DNA of 64,000 nucleotides, taken from an uncultured Bacteroidales bacterium (GTDB lineage Bacteria > Bacteroidota > Bacteroidia > Bacteroidales > UBA932). Shown piece by piece: positions 60,366 through 64,000 of this stretch. A program made the translations under genes and the position numbers. The notes beneath the pieces are model-generated. The model had not been told where the DNA came from. It did no database searches and worked only from the letters and a program-made list of their open reading frames with translations. The stretch spans positions 124,001-188,000 of the forward strand of contig UQMB01000001.1 of assembly GCA_900541925.1 (NCBI GenBank), written 5' to 3'. Positions within the stretch are counted from its first letter, which is position 1, and every line of letters begins with the position of its first letter.

Positions 60366-60399
60366 GGCGGCGGCCGGTGCGCAAAGCCGGACCGCCGCC
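60366..60399 (+). terminator. Intra-operon GC-rich hairpin (partial terminator or stabiliser)
   Basis: A 12-bp stem with one bulged A (60366-60377 with 60387-60399) and a 9-base loop lies between susD and the esterase gene. The T run is short (TTTA), so it is probably not a complete terminator. Confidence 0.5.
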
Positions 60400-60410
60400 T
60401 TTAATCAATT

Positions 60411-62342
60411 ATGAAGCGTCTTTTACTTTCTGCAGCTGCCCTGGCCATGAGCCTCGGCCTGGCTGCCCAGGATCCGAATTTCCATATTTATCTTTGCTTC
60501 GGCCAGTCCAACATGGAAGGGGCCGCAAGACCGGAGGCGGTTGATTCTGCAGGAGTCAGCGACCGCTTCCTCACCATGGCTGCCGTCGACTACAATGACG
60601 GCAGCCGCAAGATGGGGCGATGGTACAAGGCTTTGCCGCCTCTCTGCCGGTATGGTACGGGGATGACTCCGGTGGACTATTTCGGCAGGACCTTGCTCGA
60701 ATATCTCCCGGAGGACCACCGGGTCGGCGTGATCAATGTCGCGGTAGGCGGAATAAAAATCGAAGGTTTCCTCAAGGACAATCAGGAGGATTACGCCCGC
60801 GATGTGGCTCCGGACTGGATGAAGAGGATGCTCTCCGCATATGACGACCGTCCTTATGACCGTCTTGTCGAGATGGCGCGTCTGGCGCAGAAGGACGGAG
60901 TGATATCCGGCATCCTTCTGCATCAGGGTGAATCCAACTGGGACGATCCGGACTGGGCGCGCAAGGTGAAGACCGTCTATGAGAGCCTTCTCTCCGATCT
61001 CGGGCTGCAGGCCGAGCGTGTGCCGCTATTCGCCGGTGAAGCCGTCAATGCCGACCGCGGAGGCACTAGCCGGGGAGCGAACCTGCTGATAGACAGGATA
61101 AGGGAGACCATCCCCACCGCGCATGTGATATCGTCATCCGGGCTTACGAACCTGCCGGACCACCTGCATTTCGACGCTGCCGGCTATCGCGAGTTCGGGC
61201 GCCGGTATGCTTATGCCGCCCTCCCTTTCCTCGGCTACGATGTGCGCCCTGCCGTCAATCCTTACACCTCTTCTCTCGAGTCCCCGCTGATCAACGGTTT
61301 CGGCCGCGCCGTGACTTTCGTCTGCCGGGCGCCGAAGGCCTCCGTGGTGGAGCTTTCCGGACAGTTCCTGGAGAAGAATGTCCCTATGGAGAAGAACATG
61401 GACGGTATCTGGAGCGTCACTGTCAAGATTGACAAGCCGGACATCTACCCTTACAGTTTCATCGTCGACGGAGTCCAGATATCGGACCCTCTCAACAAGG
61501 ACGTGTTCCCCAACGAGAACTTCAAGGCGAGCCTCCTGGAGATGCCGTCTTACCCTTCGTTCCCGCCTGAGGGAGTGGCGGAACCCGACACGCTGCTCTA
61601 TCGCGTGCGTGCCGTCCCTCACGGGAAGCTCGAGTACTGTACATACCGCTCAGATGTCCTGGGGGCATATCGTCCGCTTGTGGTCTACACGCCTGCGGGC
61701 TATGACAAGAGCCGGAAGAAATATCCTGTGTTCTACCTTGTCAGCGGCACCACCGACACCGAGGAGACATGGTCCAAGGTCGGCAAGCTCAATGTGATAC
61801 TGGACAACCTCATCGCCGAAGGCAAGGCCGAGGAGATGATAGTCGTGATGCCTTACGGCAACATGATGCACGGCACTCCCATGCCGTCATCCCTCAAGGC
61901 CGCGGAGATGTATTCCGTGTTCTCCGACGAGTTGACAAAGTGCATAATGCCTTATGTCGAGGGCAATTACCGCACGATTAACAAGGCTCAGGCACGGGCG
62001 GTCGCCGGATTCTCGCGTGGAGGCGGGCAGTCTATGTTCGCGGCCTTGAGCCATCTCGACAAATTCTCTTACCTCGCATCGTACAGCGCTTATCTCACCC
62101 CCGAGGTGATGGAGGCGTATTTCCCTCATCTCGTCTCGGACGCCTCCGTGCTCAATTCGGGCCTGAAGCTTCTGTGGACGGGAGTCGGCTCGTCGGATTT
62201 CCTCTACCCGGAGGTGGTGAGGAACCGTGAGTACTTCGACGCCAAGGGCATAGCCCACAGCGATGTTACGACCGGCGGCGGACACACCTGGATGAATGCC
62301 AGGACCTATCTGATAGAGACATTACAGAAGTTTTTCAAATAA
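60411..62342 (+). CDS. Bifunctional xylan esterase, CE6 plus CE1-type domains
   Basis: A 643-residue exported enzyme (signal ends GLAAQ). Residues about 20-280 are a CE6 sialate-O-acetylesterase-like SGNH domain: CFGQSNMEG with the Ser nucleophile, GILLHQGESNWDD, and LPDHLHFDAAGY with the catalytic His. Residues about 290-380 form an E-set/CBM48-like link, and 395-643 an esterase D/feruloyl esterase (CE1) domain with YPVFYLVSGTTDTEETW, Ser in AGFSRGGGQS and His in GGGHTW. It would remove acetyl and feruloyl groups from xylan. It sits between susD and GH43 in the operon. Confidence 0.9.
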   Translation: MKRLLLSAAALAMSLGLAAQDPNFHIYLCFGQSNMEGAARPEAVDSAGVSDRFLTMAAVDYNDGSRKMGRWYKALPPLCRYGTGMTPVDYFGRTLLEYLPEDHRVGVINVAVGGIKIEGFLKDNQEDYARDVAPDWMKRMLSAYDDRPYDRLVEMARLAQKDGVISGILLHQGESNWDDPDWARKVKTVYESLLSDLGLQAERVPLFAGEAVNADRGGTSRGANLLIDRIRETIPTAHVISSSGLTNLPDHLHFDAAGYREFGRRYAYAALPFLGYDVRPAVNPYTSSLESPLINGFGRAVTFVCRAPKASVVELSGQFLEKNVPMEKNMDGIWSVTVKIDKPDIYPYSFIVDGVQISDPLNKDVFPNENFKASLLEMPSYPSFPPEGVAEPDTLLYRVRAVPHGKLEYCTYRSDVLGAYRPLVVYTPAGYDKSRKKYPVFYLVSGTTDTEETWSKVGKLNVILDNLIAEGKAEEMIVVMPYGNMMHGTPMPSSLKAAEMYSVFSDELTKCIMPYVEGNYRTINKAQARAVAGFSRGGGQSMFAALSHLDKFSYLASYSAYLTPEVMEAYFPHLVSDASVLNSGLKLLWTGVGSSDFLYPEVVRNREYFDAKGIAHSDVTTGGGHTWMNARTYLIETLQKFFK

Positions 62343-62350
62343 ATTACATT

Positions 62351-63670
62351 ATGAAACGACTCAGCATATCTCTTGGCCTGACCCTGCTCCTGGTGGCGTC
62401 AGCCGGCGCACAGAACCCCATCATCCGTGACCAGTTCACGGCAGACCCTACCGCCCGCGTGTTCGAGGGCAGGGTCTACATGTACCCGTCACACGACATC
62501 ATCAGCCCGGTGGAGCCGGAGCGCAAGTGGTTCAGCATGGCAGACTACCATGTGTTCTCCTCGGCTGACCTGATGGACTGGACCGACCACGGCGTCATCC
62601 TCAGCCAGGAGAACGTGCCTTGGGGCAAGCCCGACGGATATTCCATGTGGGCGCCTGACTGTGTGTACAAGGACGGCAAATACTATTTCTATTATCCTGA
62701 CGCGCCTAAGGCCGGCCGGGGATTCGCGGTGGGCGTGGCGACATCGACCTCTCCTTCCGGTCCTTTTGTGCCGGAGAAAGAATCCATAAAGGGTGTGATG
62801 GGCATAGACCCTTGCGTGCTGATCGACAAAGACGGGGCGGCCTACCTCTATTGGTCAGGCATGGGGCTGCAGGTAGCCAGGCTCAAGGACAACATGCTTG
62901 AGCTCGACGGGCAGCCGCGCCGGCTGGACGGGAACCTCCCGGGAGGCTTCAAGGAAGGCCCGTTCGCGTTCGAGAGGGACGGCAGATACTATCTCACCTA
63001 TCCATGGGTGCAGGACAAGACCGAGACTCTCGCGTACGCCATGAGCGACAACCCTATGGGGCCTTTCGAGTTCAAGGGCCTGATAATGCAGCAGTCTCCG
63101 GTAGGGTGCTGGACCAACCATCATTCCCTCGTGGAATATCAGGGACAGTGGTATCTGTTCTACCACCACAATGATTATTCCCCTCAGTTCGACAAGAACC
63201 GCTCCGCCCGCATCGACAAGGTGACATTCAATGCTGACGGTACCATACAGCCTGTGACTCCGACATTCAGGGGAGTGGGTGTAAGCCTTGCCCGGAAGCG
63301 GATTGACCTTGACCGCTACAGCGCACTCTATCCGGTGGCGGCTTCGATTGACTTCCTCGATCCCGCCGAGCCTTTTGCCGGCTGGTTCGTGCGGCTGGAG
63401 CGCCCGTCCGTCTGGGTGCGGTATGCCGATGTCGATTTCACTGAGGTGAGCCCGGCTTCCGTCAGGATGCGCGTCCGCTCAAAGGACGGTGGGAAACTCA
63501 GCATATGCATAGCCGAGGATCCGGCCTTCGTGGAGGTGGCTGTCCCTCGCTGCATGGGCTGGACAGAGGTCAACGCCCCTCTCGGCAAAGCTGTCACAGG
63601 ACTCCAGACGCTGACCACGACCCTTGAGGACGGCGGGGTTATAGATATCGACTGGATTGTGTTTGAGTAG
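62351..63670 (+). CDS. GH43 glycosidase with C-terminal carbohydrate-binding (CBM6-like) domain
   Basis: A 439-residue secreted enzyme (signal ends AGAQ). The five-bladed propeller has the three GH43 acids: general base Asp32 in TADPTARV, pKa modulator Asp153 in GIDPCVLID, and acid Glu202 in GGFKEGPFAF. The last 130 residues (VAASIDFLDPAEPFAGWFVR onward) resemble a CBM6 beta-sandwich. Likely activity is beta-xylosidase or alpha-L-arabinofuranosidase; the subfamily cannot be told by eye. It begins 8 bp after the esterase gene and ends 1 bp before the next GH43 gene. Confidence 0.92.
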   Translation: MKRLSISLGLTLLLVASAGAQNPIIRDQFTADPTARVFEGRVYMYPSHDIISPVEPERKWFSMADYHVFSSADLMDWTDHGVILSQENVPWGKPDGYSMWAPDCVYKDGKYYFYYPDAPKAGRGFAVGVATSTSPSGPFVPEKESIKGVMGIDPCVLIDKDGAAYLYWSGMGLQVARLKDNMLELDGQPRRLDGNLPGGFKEGPFAFERDGRYYLTYPWVQDKTETLAYAMSDNPMGPFEFKGLIMQQSPVGCWTNHHSLVEYQGQWYLFYHHNDYSPQFDKNRSARIDKVTFNADGTIQPVTPTFRGVGVSLARKRIDLDRYSALYPVAASIDFLDPAEPFAGWFVRLERPSVWVRYADVDFTEVSPASVRMRVRSKDGGKLSICIAEDPAFVEVAVPRCMGWTEVNAPLGKAVTGLQTLTTTLEDGGVIDIDWIVFE

Positions 63671-63671
63671 G

Positions 63672-64000
63672 ATGAGCAGGCGGTTTCTTTGTCTGGCCTT
63701 GTCGGCCGGGATTGTGTCCTGCTCGGGCACGGTGCCGGACGGGGCCGCCGTCTTCGACTTTTTCAGGTATGAAGGCAGGGACGATTTCTATGTCGAGAAC
63801 CCGCTTCCCGATGTGGATTTCGCCTACAATCCTCTGTTGCCGGGGTGGTATTCGGATCCGAGCATCTGCACCGACGGCAAGGGTAACTACTACCTTGTAG
63901 CATCGACATTCTCCTATTTCCCGGGGGTGCCGATATTCCACAGCACTGACCTTGTGAACTGGGAGCAGAAGGGGAATGTCCTGTCAAGGCCGTCTCAGCT
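63672..64000 (+). CDS. GH43 glycosidase lipoprotein, 5' part (cut by window end)
   Basis: ATG at 63672 opens a lipoprotein signal with lipobox IVSC. After about 55 residues comes NPLLPGWYSDPSICTDGKG, with the catalytic-base Asp of GH43, then FPGVPIFHSTDLVNWEQKG, typical of GH43 beta-xylosidases and arabinofuranosidases. Only about 109 codons are in the window, so the remaining active-site acids are not visible. It starts 1 bp after the preceding GH43 gene and is part of the xylan operon. Confidence 0.88.
   Translation, partial: MSRRFLCLALSAGIVSCSGTVPDGAAVFDFFRYEGRDDFYVENPLPDVDFAYNPLLPGWYSDPSICTDGKGNYYLVASTFSYFPGVPIFHSTDLVNWEQKGNVLSRPSQ

Noticed and set aside
1..64000. CRISPR arrays, rRNA genes, prophage structural genes
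   Set aside because: No regularly spaced repeats, no rRNA-like sequence and no capsid, tail or terminase genes were seen on either strand.

Overview
This window looks like the chromosome of a GC-rich member of the Bacteroidales. The evidence is SusC/SusD pairs, a hybrid two-component system, FimA/Mfa-type pili, many lipoproteins, and promoters with the Bacteroidetes -7 element TAnnTTTG. An Alistipes-like or related gut lineage is possible, but the genus cannot be fixed from sequence alone. Host genes favour G/C at third codon positions. Two stretches (about 1-4,000 and 6,620-10,610) are more AT-rich and carry mobile DNA. || Layout. 1-4,000: an orphan AT-rich gene, then a mobile-element graveyard: an IS1380-like scrap, a frameshifted IS1634-type element, a decayed IS5-type element and the tail of a tyrosine integrase. 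4,087-6,660: a AAA/DUF4143 ATPase, tRNA-Val(UAC), a lipoprotein and tmRNA (ssrA). 6,603-10,609: a small island inserted in the 3' end of ssrA. It is bounded by a 23-bp direct repeat and carries an integrase with an amber stop near its N-terminus and a Schlafen/AlbA_2-type ATP-binding regulator. 10,837-15,564: pyrophosphatase, MATE pump, SDR, the Pfs/LuxS pair split by a 165-bp MITE, and a thioesterase. 15,785-25,444: a tightly packed L-arabinose operon (mutarotase lipoprotein, Na+/sugar symporter, araD, araA, FGGY kinase) that runs without a gap into an HsdR-N-like nuclease-fold gene, the CCA-adding enzyme and a Xer recombinase; hpf and holA follow. 26,978-28,528: a secreted GH51 arabinofuranosidase. 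28,601-33,375: ABC-2 exporter, a 5'-nucleotidase split in two genes, a zinc-ribbon protein and SSB. 33,365-40,450: a type V pilus cluster. 40,548-44,251: barrel protein, aldo/keto reductase, Hsp20, methylglyoxal synthase. 44,259-49,801: a TonB receptor plus lipoprotein pair behind an 11-bp-periodic operator, and a COG0523 GTPase. 49,872-64,000: a xylan/arabinoxylan utilisation locus (HTCS, xylose isomerase, SusC, SusD, CE6-CE1 double esterase, two GH43 enzymes, the last cut by the window edge). || How it fits together. The xylan locus would sense and bind arabinoxylan, import fragments and strip acyl and arabinosyl groups. GH51 and GH43 enzymes free L-arabinose and D-xylose, the symporter and mutarotase take up arabinose, AraA/kinase/AraD convert it to D-xylulose 5-phosphate, and XylA starts D-xylose catabolism. 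Pfs and LuxS recycle S-adenosylhomocysteine and make the AI-2 precursor. || The most notable signals are: the MITE that used the TAA stop codon of pfs as its target and shares ends and target with the IS5-type element; the four TAA words at 11/10/11-bp spacing ahead of the TonB receptor; the ssrA-targeting island with a damaged integrase; the unusual tmRNA tag ending in Ala-Cys; and tandem palindromes ahead of hsp20.
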